Shown in pieces: positions 57,901 to 64,000 of a stretch of 64,000 nucleotides of DNA. Numbering within the stretch: position 1 is the stretch's first letter; each line of letters begins with the position of its first letter. The stretch lies in contig NZ_JOCF01000025.1 in assembly GCF_000720635.1 (NCBI RefSeq), positions 23,824 through 87,823 of the forward strand, written 5' to 3'. The notes under the pieces were generated by a model, which worked only from the letters and a program-made list of their open reading frames with translations, was not told the origin of the DNA and made no database searches. This stretch comes from Streptomyces sp. NRRL WC-3742 (GTDB lineage Bacteria > Actinomycetota > Actinomycetes > Streptomycetales > Streptomycetaceae). Both the position numbers and the translations under genes were made by a program.

Positions 57901-59365
57901 CGCCGAGTTCCTCGTACGCCTCCAGGCTCATCACGCCGCCGCGCTGGCCCTGCCACAGCTGTTCCAGGGTGAAGCCGAGCAGCGGCAGCGCGCCCGCCTC
58001 GGCGGTGGCGTCGTCGAGGATGCTCTCGACGAGGTGAGGCTGGTAGGCGACGGAGCCGACGGCGGCGACCGGCGCGGTGACGACCTCGCGCAGCTGCTCC
58101 CGGCTCATCGGGCCCAGGAGGAGGCTCTCGTGGTCCTCTTCGCCGCTCCCGGGGTCGGGGTGGAAGAGCTGCCCGAGGCGGCGGTGCTGGAGGAAGGACT
58201 CCAGGAAGTCGGCCCGCAGAGTGGTCAGCACCCGCACCGAATGGGGGAGTTCGGCGCCGAACAGCACCCCGGCCAGCTCGTCCACGGCCTCCTCGCCGCG
58301 CGCGAACAGCTCCTCGAACTGGTCGACCACCACGAGCAGTCCGCGCCGCCGCCCGTGCAATTGCGCCAACTGGCCCATCACCTCGGCGAGTCCGCCCGGC
58401 GTGGCCAGGAAGGCGGTGAACGGGCCGAGCCGCTCGAGCCGCCGGGTCGGCGGGAGTTCGGGCTCCAGCAGCGGCAGCAGCGCCCCGGCGAGCGCGGACA
58501 GCGGGCTGCTGCCGCCGCCCGGGCGCAGCACCACGGCCAGGCCGTCGGCGCGGCGCCAGCGCGGGACGACCCCGGCCAGGGCGAGGGAGGACTTTCCGGA
58601 GCCGGAGGCGCCGACCACCGTCACCCACCGGGAGCGGCGCAGCGACCGGACGAGCTTCTCGGACTCCTCGTCGCGGCCGAAGAACAGGTCGGCGTCGTCC
58701 TCCTGGAAGGCGCGCAGGCTGCGGAAGGGCGAGGGCGGCAGGGCGAGCTCGCGCAGGTCCGGCCAGGCGCGCAGGAGTTCGGCGGTCGGGATGAGGAAGC
58801 TCGCGGCCGTGGCGCCGGATTCGGCGGCGGCCATCATGCCGACGACGCCGACCAGCCGCTCGTCCCAGACCGGGCCGCCGCTGAACCCGGGGGCGACCTG
58901 GTAGCCGCCGCCGCGGTCGATGTCCAGCTGCACCAGCCCGTCCGCCTGGCGGCCCCGCAGCCTCCCGGCGTGCCACACCCCGCTCCCGTGGTGGGCGGGG
59001 AAGCCGAAGGCGCGGGCCTCGTGGTCCCAGACGTCGGAGGCTTCCACCAGCCGTACGGGCCGTGCGCCCGCCGGGGGTTGGGCCAGGCGCAGCAGGGCCG
59101 CGTCCCGCTCCGGCGCCCACCGCTCGACGGTGGCGGTGTGCGCGGAGCCGTCCGGCAGCAGCGGCAGGTCGAGGCTGAGGCGCGCGTCCGGGCCGGGCGC
59201 CTCGCCGGGGGCGAGCGCGAGGGCGGTGGTGACCACGTGGGCGCAGGTCAGCGCCAACTCCCCGGTGACCAGGAACCCGACGCCCACCGGGTATCCGGCC
59301 CGGCCGCGTACCCGCAGGATCGCCGCGTCGAGCGCCCGGGGGCCGACCTCTCCCGACGGCGTCAC
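54947..59365 (-). CDS. Trypsin-like protease - nSTAND NTPase - WD40 protein
   Basis: About 1472 residues from GTG at 59365, which has GGAGGGG 7 bases upstream; an earlier GTG at 59425 adds 20 unusual residues. N-terminal trypsin-like domain: His43 (TCAHVV), Asp88 (PERDAALLRL) and Ser162 (APGFSGGPVW), an intact triad. An nSTAND NTPase follows, with Walker A GASGSGKSS (about 252) and Walker B LLVVVDQFEELF (about 348), then a helical region, one membrane helix (AVAAVLCVLTLVAGAVSVV, about 660) and a C-terminal WD40 beta-propeller with many LWDL/VWDI repeats. STAND proteins sense a ligand through the repeats and fire an effector. Here the effector would be proteolysis. Defence or programmed-response roles are likely but unproven. 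Confidence 0.9.
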   Translation of the reverse strand: MTPSGEVGPRALDAAILRVRGRAGYPVGVGFLVTGELALTCAHVVTTALALAPGEAPGPDARLSLDLPLLPDGSAHTATVERWAPERDAALLRLAQPPAGARPVRLVEASDVWDHEARAFGFPAHHGSGVWHAGRLRGRQADGLVQLDIDRGGGYQVAPGFSGGPVWDERLVGVVGMMAAAESGATAASFLIPTAELLRAWPDLRELALPPSPFRSLRAFQEDDADLFFGRDEESEKLVRSLRRSRWVTVVGASGSGKSSLALAGVVPRWRRADGLAVVLRPGGGSSPLSALAGALLPLLEPELPPTRRLERLGPFTAFLATPGGLAEVMGQLAQLHGRRRGLLVVVDQFEELFARGEEAVDELAGVLFGAELPHSVRVLTTLRADFLESFLQHRRLGQLFHPDPGSGEEDHESLLLGPMSREQLREVVTAPVAAVGSVAYQPHLVESILDDATAEAGALPLLGFTLEQLWQGQRGGVMSLEAYEELGGVGGALSAYAERAWQENVRPADHDAARRLFTQLVRVPLGSAGATRRTVPRTDLGEEEWRIAQQLATTRLLVTGSLAEGTETVELAHDALITHWPRLAQWVAEDRAFLDWRESLRHDRDRWKAADKPPELLPTDVTLAASQRWDEERKGYLTPEERDFLRRGMRHRRSRRRRRTAVAAVLCVLTLVAGAVSVVSWQLRDEAARRTAVVHSASLANDAAALVHSDPGVAAQLAVAAYRLSPTKEAASQLYATLQTPLDRVIANTGHVIKRVAAQQDGPLAAATDATGALRLWDLGNPTDPVLDATLQLDRPSAIAFLPHRPLLAARCAKGHGLCLWDLADPRKPVITAPLPNPDRAPTGDMSTTALATDADGRLLAATDQAGYTTLWSVADQSHPRLVTVLANPGKERAALAGVVLTPDGRRLAQTAFGGSTTVWDISATPPKRTLEIPDGFDAAAFSPDGGMLATAGSGVVKLWRLSDPGAPASVEVGQPWVDLTNPLAVSFSPDGRELAIGGIDSSRPKGALCLASVVQPNWNATQPLSRRCTHASFDTSTLAYTASGAIVSGDSDGGVRLWRQPLRRFGPLDNYPSGGWALSRDDRLLVASTAPPPSSVDPGKTLGVWALDRPDSRGPVATLDLTESPQYVAFVTATVLLTVAHDGTVTLWDLRDPEHPTSTSPGRAQFPTYHTDIGDSIISAGVSISERDPGKPLLGVQYGGRLHVLSVSDSATTRELGSLPLADPAHDTTAVVDSRTVVVIESTSLVWWDITDPSQPVRTGASALGEGKPRGFTVSNSGVVTSTMGELDGGRLTVHSADGGRVRSSAQLPGRVGSTIESGDAGRLLAATGPDDGGITLWDLTDRAHPRPRGAALTKPGVDKAIFNSAETMLADWRQDFRTQDIQLWDVTGSGPPAPVGTLAPLSEGETGSPVAAFAHSGDRLLVLISGSARFYETDPAKLADRLCTYTGSSVTEEQWQQYAPGIPYHRPCP

Positions 59366-59441
59366 GCCACCACCCCTCCGCAGCGCCTCGATCGGCCGCG
59401 AACCGGCCCATCGGTCAAGCGTCACGGGGGAGTTCGGGGCA

Positions 59442-59452
59442 TGTCAATGACA
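59442..59452. promoter_or_regulatory. Palindrome TGTCA-A-TGACA upstream of the nSTAND gene
   Basis: A perfect 5-bp-arm inverted repeat with one central base, 76 bp upstream of the GTG at 59365 and 61 bp downstream of the phosphatase stop. It may be an operator for this gene. Confidence 0.4.
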
Positions 59453-59513
59453 ACTGGCCGACGGCCAGGTGAACTTGGAATCGGCGGTGGTGGCGAGGGG
59501 GCGCACACGGCGC

Positions 59514-59969
59514 TCAGCGGTAGCGCGCCACGAATCTGCGCTGCCACGGAGTCTCGACGGCGTGCGCCTGGTAGTGCGCCCGTACGTACGCCACCGCCTC
59601 GCCGGGCGGCACGCCGTCGAGGATCGCGAGGCAGGCGAGCGCCGTCCCCGTCCGTCCCTTCCCTCCGGCGCAGGCCACCTCGACCCGCTCCACGGCGCAG
59701 CGCTCCCACGCCTGCCGGAACGCCTCGGCGGCATCCGCCCGGTCGGTCGGCAGCCGGAAGTCCGGCCAGCGCACCCAGCGCCTCGGCCACGGCATCGGCC
59801 CCGGGTCGCGCCCCAGCAGGTAGAACCCGAAGGCCGGTTGGGGCCCCTGCGGCAGCGGGCGCCGCAGCCCGCGCCCGCGCACCAGCCGCCCCGACGGCAG
59901 CCGCAGCACCCCGGGGGCGGACGGGTCCCAGGTGGTCGCCGGCTCGGCGGGCCCGCTCACGGCACTCAC
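59514..59969 (-). CDS. Protein-tyrosine/dual-specificity phosphatase-like protein
   Basis: A 151-residue protein from GTG at 59969 (AGGAG 7 bases upstream). The PTP signature C-x5-R is visible as VACAGGKGRTGTALACLAIL (Cys100, Arg106), and a WPD acid loop (WPD, 68-70) precedes it. LLGRDPGPMPWPRRWVRWPDF and HYQAHAVETPWQRRFV complete a compact phosphatase. The residue before the cysteine is Ala instead of the usual His. It probably dephosphorylates a protein in the cytoplasm. It lies 148 bases upstream of the nSTAND gene on the same strand and 43 bases downstream of the LuxR-type gene. Confidence 0.85.
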   Translation of the reverse strand: MSAVSGPAEPATTWDPSAPGVLRLPSGRLVRGRGLRRPLPQGPQPAFGFYLLGRDPGPMPWPRRWVRWPDFRLPTDRADAAEAFRQAWERCAVERVEVACAGGKGRTGTALACLAILDGVPPGEAVAYVRAHYQAHAVETPWQRRFVARYR

Positions 59970-60012
59970 TCTCCTGCTCCTGTTCCTGCTCCTGTTCCTG
60001 CTCCTGCTACTC
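59970..60012. repeat. Tandem CTCCTG/TTCCTG hexamer repeat
   Basis: Alternating CTCCTG and TTCCTG hexamers fill the whole gap between the phosphatase start and the LuxR-type stop. On the minus strand they read CAGGAG/CAGGAA, so each unit is a potential ribosome-binding site for the phosphatase. Confidence 0.8.
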
Positions 60013-61404
60013 CTACGAGGCCACGTGCAGCGGCGCGACGTTCGCCGGAAGGCCCGCGCGGTGGGCCAGCGCGGCGGCCTCGCCCCGGGTGGAGACGCCC
60101 AACTTGCCCAGGATGTTGGCCACATGGAACTTCACCGTCGACTCGCTGATGTGCAGCGCCTCGGCGATGTCCCGGTTGCGCCGCCCCCGGGCCAGCTCCT
60201 GCAGGACCTCCCGCTCGCGGGGGTGCAGGCCCTCCAACGGGTCGGCGGCGGGCGCCGGTTCGGGCAGGGAGAGGGGCAGGTCGACGGTGACGGTGCTGCC
60301 CCAGCCCGGCACGGCCTCGACGGCGCAGCGGCCGCCCAGGACCGTGATCCGGTCGGCCGTGCGGTGGACGTCGAGGGCGTCGGCGGGCAGCAGCCCCGGC
60401 CCGTCGTCGCGGACCACCGCGCGCAGGGCGTCGCCGACGAACCGCCAGCCCACGTGCACCCGGGTCAGCTCCTCCTGCTCGAGCATCACCAGCACCGCCG
60501 CCCGCACGGCCTCCCGGGCGGTGTGGGCGACCTCGGCGGGCACGGAACGGCCCGTCTCCGCCGCCGGCGCCACGTCGAGGCGGACCCGGGTGTGGCGCAG
60601 CAGCGGGCGCAGCTCCTCGGTGAGGCGGGCGAACGCGGCGTCGGCCGGCTCCTCGCTGAGGGAACGGTCCAACTCGGCGGTGCGGCGCAGGTCCAGCAGG
60701 GCGGTGACGGCGAGATCGGTGGCGGCGCGGCGGGCGGCGGCGTCGTCGAGGCCCGCCGAGCGCAGCGGGGCGAGGATCGCCGTGAGCGCGGCGCTGTGGG
60801 CGCCGGTGAGCTCGGCGATCGCCCGGGCCCGGGCGGTGGCGGCCGCGCGGGACTTCGCCGACTGGTCGGGCGTGGCATCGGTGGCGCGGTGGTCGAAATG
60901 GGCGACGAGCACCGCCCACAGGCGCTGCAGCAGCGCGAGCGCCTCGGGCGGCACCGGCCGGGCGTCGGCCAGCACCAGCACCAGCAGCGCGCCCGCGCCG
61001 CTGCTCGGAGTGGCGGCGACCACCAGCACCGGCCGGAGCCGGCCGACCAGCAGGGCCTCGCCCTGCCAGGGCCGCCCGGCGGCGGTCTCCTCGGCGGCGA
61101 GCTCGCCCAACCCGGCCAGCTCCAGGCCGCTGACGGCGTCGGTCAGCGCGGAGGGGCCGTGGGCCGCCGTGGGGGAGTAGCTGCAGACATGGCTCACCTG
61201 AGCGAGCGCCACATGCGGGACGAGGGTGCCGAGTACGTCGGACAGCCGGGGCAGCAGGCCCGGCCGGGGCGTGTTCAGCACGTCCAGCGCCCGGTCCAGC
61301 ACGTCCTCGGGCCGGCCCCAGTACCTGCGCCGGGCCTCGCCGAGGGTGTCGTCGATGGTCTCGCCGAGGGTCTCGCCCTGGGGCTGCTGCCGGGTCACGT
61401 CCAT
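60013..61404 (-). CDS. LuxR-type regulator with HATPase-like domain
   Basis: A 463-residue protein starting MDVTRQQPQGETLGETIDDTL. The C-terminal LuxR HTH is textbook: LHPREREVLQELARGRRNRDIAEALHISESTVKFHVANILGKLGV. Before it lies a kinase-like ATPase remnant (VRDDGPGLLPADAL, VPGWGSTVTVDLPL) and a GAF-like N-terminal region (LVPHVALAQVSHVCSYSPTAA). It looks like a fused sensor-regulator without a receiver domain. It is divergent from the quinone oxidoreductase gene, which it may control. Signal is unknown. Confidence 0.87.
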   Translation of the reverse strand: MDVTRQQPQGETLGETIDDTLGEARRRYWGRPEDVLDRALDVLNTPRPGLLPRLSDVLGTLVPHVALAQVSHVCSYSPTAAHGPSALTDAVSGLELAGLGELAAEETAAGRPWQGEALLVGRLRPVLVVAATPSSGAGALLVLVLADARPVPPEALALLQRLWAVLVAHFDHRATDATPDQSAKSRAAATARARAIAELTGAHSAALTAILAPLRSAGLDDAAARRAATDLAVTALLDLRRTAELDRSLSEEPADAAFARLTEELRPLLRHTRVRLDVAPAAETGRSVPAEVAHTAREAVRAAVLVMLEQEELTRVHVGWRFVGDALRAVVRDDGPGLLPADALDVHRTADRITVLGGRCAVEAVPGWGSTVTVDLPLSLPEPAPAADPLEGLHPREREVLQELARGRRNRDIAEALHISESTVKFHVANILGKLGVSTRGEAAALAHRAGLPANVAPLHVAS

Positions 61405-61446
61405 GGCGTCGAGCCTATCCCGCACGCCCGGCCACCCGCCTGGCCG

Positions 61447-61470
61447 TTCGGAGGGGCGCAACCGTCCGAA
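61447..61470. promoter_or_regulatory. Inverted repeat in the LuxR/quinone oxidoreductase gap
   Basis: TTCGGA (61447-61452) and TCCGAA (61465-61470) are perfect 6-bp complements separated by 12 bp, in the 157-bp divergent gap. It is a possible operator for the LuxR-type regulator. Confidence 0.35.
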
Positions 61471-61561
61471 AGGCGGGCCGGTTCCCGTGCCCCGGCGGAC
61501 CAGGATGGAACACGACGAAGACAGCGACTTCCCCAACTTCCTTACGAACCGAGGAGTTCCC

Positions 61562-62485
61562 ATGACCAAGGCGATCGCCTTCCCCGAGTACGGCGGCCCG
61601 GACGTGCTGCGCCCCGTCGACCTCGACCTGCCCGCCCCCGGCCCCGGCCAGGTCCGGGTGGAGGTCCGCGCCGTGGGCGTGAACCCGCTGGACCACAAGC
61701 TGCGCAGCGGCGAGCTGGACGGCTTCTTCCCGGTCACCTTCCCCGCCGTGCCCGGCTACGAGCTGTCCGGCGTGGTCGCCGAGGTCGGCGAGGGTGTGAC
61801 GGAGTTCGCCCCCGGCGACGAGGTGTTCGGCGCGCTGATGGGCGGCGGCTACGCCCAGCACGCGCTGGTCGAGGCTTCCTGGCTGGCCCCCAAGCCCGCC
61901 ACGCTGAGCTGGGAGGAGGCCGCGGGCATCCCGGTGGCGGGCGAGACCGCCGAGCGCGTCCTCGGCATCCTCGGCGCCAAGGCCGGTGAGACGCTGCTGG
62001 TGCACGGCGCGTCCGGCGGCGTCGGCACGCTGCTGCTGCAGTTCGCCCGGGCGCGCGGGATCACCGTCGTCGGCACGGCGAGCGAGGCCAACCACGCCTA
62101 CCTGCGCGAACTGGGCGCGATCCCGGTGACGTACGGGGAGGGCCTGGCGGAGCGGGTGCGGGCGGCGGCCCCGGGCGGGCGGGTCGACCGCGCGCTGGAC
62201 GCGTCCGGCCGGGGCGGGGAGCTGGCCCTGTCCGTCGAGCTGACGGGCGACGCGCAGCGGGTCCTCAGCATCGCCAACCCGGCGGCGCCCGCCGAGGGCG
62301 TGCGCTTCACCGGCGCGGAGGACGAGCCGCAGCACCGCCGGGCGTACGCCGCCGCGCTGGCGCTGCACGAGGCGGGGACGCTGCGGCTGCCGCTGCACCG
62401 GGTGCTGCCGCTGGCCGAGGCCGCCGAGGCGCACCGGATCAGCGAGGAGGGACACGTGCGCGGCAAGATCGTCCTCACCGTCTGA
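61562..62485 (+). CDS. NADP-dependent quinone oxidoreductase-like protein
   Basis: A 307-residue medium-chain dehydrogenase starting MTKAIAFPEYGGPDVLRPVDL. It lacks the zinc cysteines, as in zeta-crystallin quinone reductases. Motifs: VRAVGVNPLDHKLRSGEL, FPAVPGYELSGVVAEVGEGV, and the cofactor fold LLVHGASGGVGTLLLQFARA (residues about 146-165) with AxxGxxG-type loop. GTASEANHAYLRELGA is the NADPH-side strand. It would reduce quinones or enones with NADPH. It diverges from the LuxR-type regulator. Length is normal. Confidence 0.93.
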   Translation: MTKAIAFPEYGGPDVLRPVDLDLPAPGPGQVRVEVRAVGVNPLDHKLRSGELDGFFPVTFPAVPGYELSGVVAEVGEGVTEFAPGDEVFGALMGGGYAQHALVEASWLAPKPATLSWEEAAGIPVAGETAERVLGILGAKAGETLLVHGASGGVGTLLLQFARARGITVVGTASEANHAYLRELGAIPVTYGEGLAERVRAAAPGGRVDRALDASGRGGELALSVELTGDAQRVLSIANPAAPAEGVRFTGAEDEPQHRRAYAAALALHEAGTLRLPLHRVLPLAEAAEAHRISEEGHVRGKIVLTV

Positions 62486-62528
62486 AATACGATGGCCCGC
62501 GCTGCGGCACCCGTGTTGAACTGGGCGG

Positions 62529-63314
62529 ATGGATCACGACACCGTACTCGCCCTCTTCGACCGCCGCCTCCGACTGGAGGCCCGGCCCGACAGCGACAGC
62601 ACCCGCATCGAGCGGGACGGCGCCGTCATCCGGCAGGTCGGCGCCCCGCACGACTGGAACGGCGTCCTCTGGTCGGACCTCGACGAGGCGGGCGCGGACG
62701 CCGCGATCGCGGCGCAGATCGGCCACTTCACCGCCCTGGGGCTCGACTTCGAGTGGAAGACCTACGCCCACGACCGGCCCGCCGACCTGGGAGAACGGCT
62801 GCTCGCCGCCGGGTTCACGGCCGAGGACGAGGAGGCGGTGATGGTGGCCGACGTCCACGAACTGCCCACCGACGCCGTCCTGCCCGAGGGCGTCCGGCTG
62901 CGGCCGGTGACGGACGAGGCCGGGCTCGACCTGCTGATCGAGGCCGCCGAGTCGGCATTCGGCACGCCCAAGCCCGCGCTGCGGCAGCGGCTGCTGGACC
63001 AGCTGGAGCAGAACTCCGAGACCGTCAGCATGGTCGTCGCGATGGCGGGCGACCGGCCGGTGTGCTCGGCCCGGATGGAGTTCGTCCCGGGCACCGAGTT
63101 CGCCGGGCTCTGGGGCGGCGGCACGGTGCCCGAGTGGCGCGGGCGGGGGATCTACCGCGCCCTGGTCGCCCACCGGGCGCGGCAGGCGGCCGAACTGGGC
63201 TACCGCTACCTCCAGGTGGACGCGAGCGACCAGAGCCGGCCGATCCTCCAGCGCCTCGGCTTCGCGCGGCTGACGTCGACGACGCCGTACCTGTGGGGTG
63301 CCGCCTCCGCCTGA
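62529..63314 (+). CDS. GNAT family N-acetyltransferase
   Basis: A 261-residue protein starting MDHDTVLALFDRRLRLEARPD. The C-terminal GNAT domain holds the acetyl-CoA motif WGGGTVPEWRGRGIYRALVAHRARQAAELG near residues 198-225, then YLQVDASDQSRPILQRLGFARL. The N-terminal half (DWNGVLWSDLDEAGADAAIAAQ, FEWKTYAHDRPADLGERLLAAGF) is a degenerate second GNAT fold, a layout common in actinomycetes. The acceptor is unknown. It starts 43 bases after the quinone oxidoreductase stop on the same strand and may share its message. Confidence 0.9.
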   Translation: MDHDTVLALFDRRLRLEARPDSDSTRIERDGAVIRQVGAPHDWNGVLWSDLDEAGADAAIAAQIGHFTALGLDFEWKTYAHDRPADLGERLLAAGFTAEDEEAVMVADVHELPTDAVLPEGVRLRPVTDEAGLDLLIEAAESAFGTPKPALRQRLLDQLEQNSETVSMVVAMAGDRPVCSARMEFVPGTEFAGLWGGGTVPEWRGRGIYRALVAHRARQAAELGYRYLQVDASDQSRPILQRLGFARLTSTTPYLWGAASA

Positions 63315-63321
63315 CGGGCGT

Positions 63322-63359
63322 GCCGCCTGTGCTGCCTGTGCTGCCTGTGGTGCCTGTGT
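63322..63359. repeat. Four-copy 9-bp repeat CTGCCTGTG
   Basis: Tandem units of CTGCCTGTG-type sequence directly after the GNAT stop and before the palindromic terminator. It is non-coding. Together with the terminator it fills most of the 235-bp gap to the LivF-like gene. Confidence 0.75.
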
Positions 63360-63373
63360 GCTCTGTTCGCCTG

Positions 63374-63403
63374 TGTGCCCCCTGCCGATCGGCAGGGGGC
63401 ACA
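63374..63403. terminator. 30-bp perfect palindromic terminator
   Basis: TGTGCCCCCTGCCGA joined to its exact complement, followed by GGCGTTTT: a strong intrinsic terminator for the GNAT gene that can also serve the converging ABC gene. Confidence 0.88.
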
Positions 63404-63549
63404 GGCGTTTTCGCTGCTCAGGATGGGCCGAACGGGACATGTGCGAAGGGGCGTTCGGGGTTCATTGTGGGGGCACCTCAGAAGGGAGCCCACCGTGTAC
63501 CTCCACCCCGCAACCGCGCCGCTACGGCCGACGCCAGGAGCGCAGTCCT

Positions 63550-64000
63550 TCACCCGTCCGACCTCGGCACCAGCTGCCCTCCCGCGGCCAACTCCCCGGG
63601 CTCCCCGCGGAACACCACCTCACCCCGGTGCAGCCCGTAGACCACCGCCGCGCCCCCCAGCGTGCGCGGTACGGCCTGCGAGGCCAGCACCACCGTCCGC
63701 CCGGCCGCCGCCCGCGCCAGCAGATACCCGTGCAGCCTCGCCGCGACGGCCGGCGCCAGGCCGCGCTCCGGCTCGTCCAGTAGCAGAAGCCGCGGCCGCG
63801 CCGCCAACGCCCGCCCCACCGCCACCAGTTGCTGCTGCCCGCCCGACAACTCCCCGGCCCTGCGGCCCCACAACGGCACCAGCTCCGGAAACAACTCCAG
63901 GACCTCCCCCCGACCGTCCCCGTCCCCGGCCAACCCCAGGTTCTCCGCCACCGTCAGCGCCCCGAACACCCCGCCCTCCGCCGGCACCAACCCCATCCCC
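63550..64000 (-). CDS. livF: ABC transporter ATP-binding protein, LivF-like, cut by the window end
   Basis: The C-terminal 150 residues of an ABC ATPase; the start and Walker A lie beyond position 64000. The signature LSGGQQQLVAVGRALAARP, Walker B RLLLLDEPERGLAP and the switch region VVLASQAVPRTLGGAAVVYGLHRGEVVFRG are visible. The opening GLVPAEGGVFGALTVAENL (PxxxxxFxxLTVxENL) is typical of LivF, the branched-chain amino-acid family ATPase. The switch histidine is replaced (VLASQ rather than VEHD), which may lower activity. Permease and LivG genes, if any, would be upstream outside the window. Confidence 0.85.
   Translation of the reverse strand, partial: GMGLVPAEGGVFGALTVAENLGLAGDGDGRGEVLELFPELVPLWGRRAGELSGGQQQLVAVGRALAARPRLLLLDEPERGLAPAVAARLHGYLLARAAAGRTVVLASQAVPRTLGGAAVVYGLHRGEVVFRGEPGELAAGGQLVPRSDG

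Noticed and set aside
57215..61180. Very long plus-strand frame opposite the nSTAND, phosphatase and LuxR genes
   Set aside because: It spans three well-supported minus-strand genes, is Arg/Ser/Ala-rich and carries no recognisable domain.

Overview
The window is very GC-rich, with GTG starts, GGAGG-type ribosome sites, many ATGA/GTGA overlaps and a strong bias to G or C at third codon positions. With a conservon (cvnABCD), a TerD protein, a SigE-family sigma factor and many HxlR/TetR regulators, this is chromosome of a Streptomyces- or Kitasatospora-like actinomycete. I see no tRNA, rRNA, CRISPR array, transposase or prophage. The first and last genes are cut by the window ends.

Layout. 1-5.6 kb: a glycerolipid block, with a TetR regulator and GlpD running right, and an alkylglycerone-phosphate-synthase-like flavoenzyme, a lipid kinase and a small hypothetical gene running left from a 20-bp divergent gap that carries a palindrome. 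5.6-19.9 kb: mixed accessory genes, including a ribbon-helix-helix (RHH)/VOC pair under an 8-bp-phased CTAG array, TerD, a FadH-like reductase behind a 26-bp perfect palindrome, an arylamine N-acetyltransferase, a GNAT-HD fusion, two near-identical palindromic terminators, an S66 peptidase, an imine-reductase-like enzyme with an HxlR regulator, and several decayed genes. 19.9-27.4 kb: a membrane GGDEF-EAL protein divergent from a two-gene operon, an MbtH-adenylation-thiolation-reductase synthetase overlapping a leucyl/phenylalanyl-tRNA transferase-like gene. 27.4-36.4 kb: secreted and redox genes, then the cvnABCD conservon with a flavin monooxygenase behind it. 36.4-46 kb: a FadR-type regulator, leuA with a leader peptide, small metabolic genes, a cluster of ACTAC-N4-GTAGT palindromes, SDR/TetR/Lrp genes and an R61-like DD-peptidase. 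46-64 kb: secreted protein, LysR/SDR pair, glycosyltransferase, SigE operon, a large trypsin-nSTAND-WD40 protein next to a tyrosine-phosphatase-like gene, a LuxR-type regulator, a quinone oxidoreductase and a truncated LivF-like ATPase.

The strongest candidate for an unusual system is 23.2-27.3 kb. The synthetase has no condensation domain, ends in a thioester reductase, and by hand alignment has an acidic pocket suited to arginine or lysine. Its overlapping partner belongs to the family that moves Leu/Phe from tRNA onto N-terminal Arg/Lys. Together they suggest tRNA-dependent assembly of a small leupeptin-like peptide aldehyde. A pair of this kind is known to me from Streptomyces lividans (livipeptin, from memory); the fused MbtH domain is the part least familiar to me. 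The second candidate is the trypsin-nSTAND-WD40 protein, which has the build of a conflict or defence sensor.
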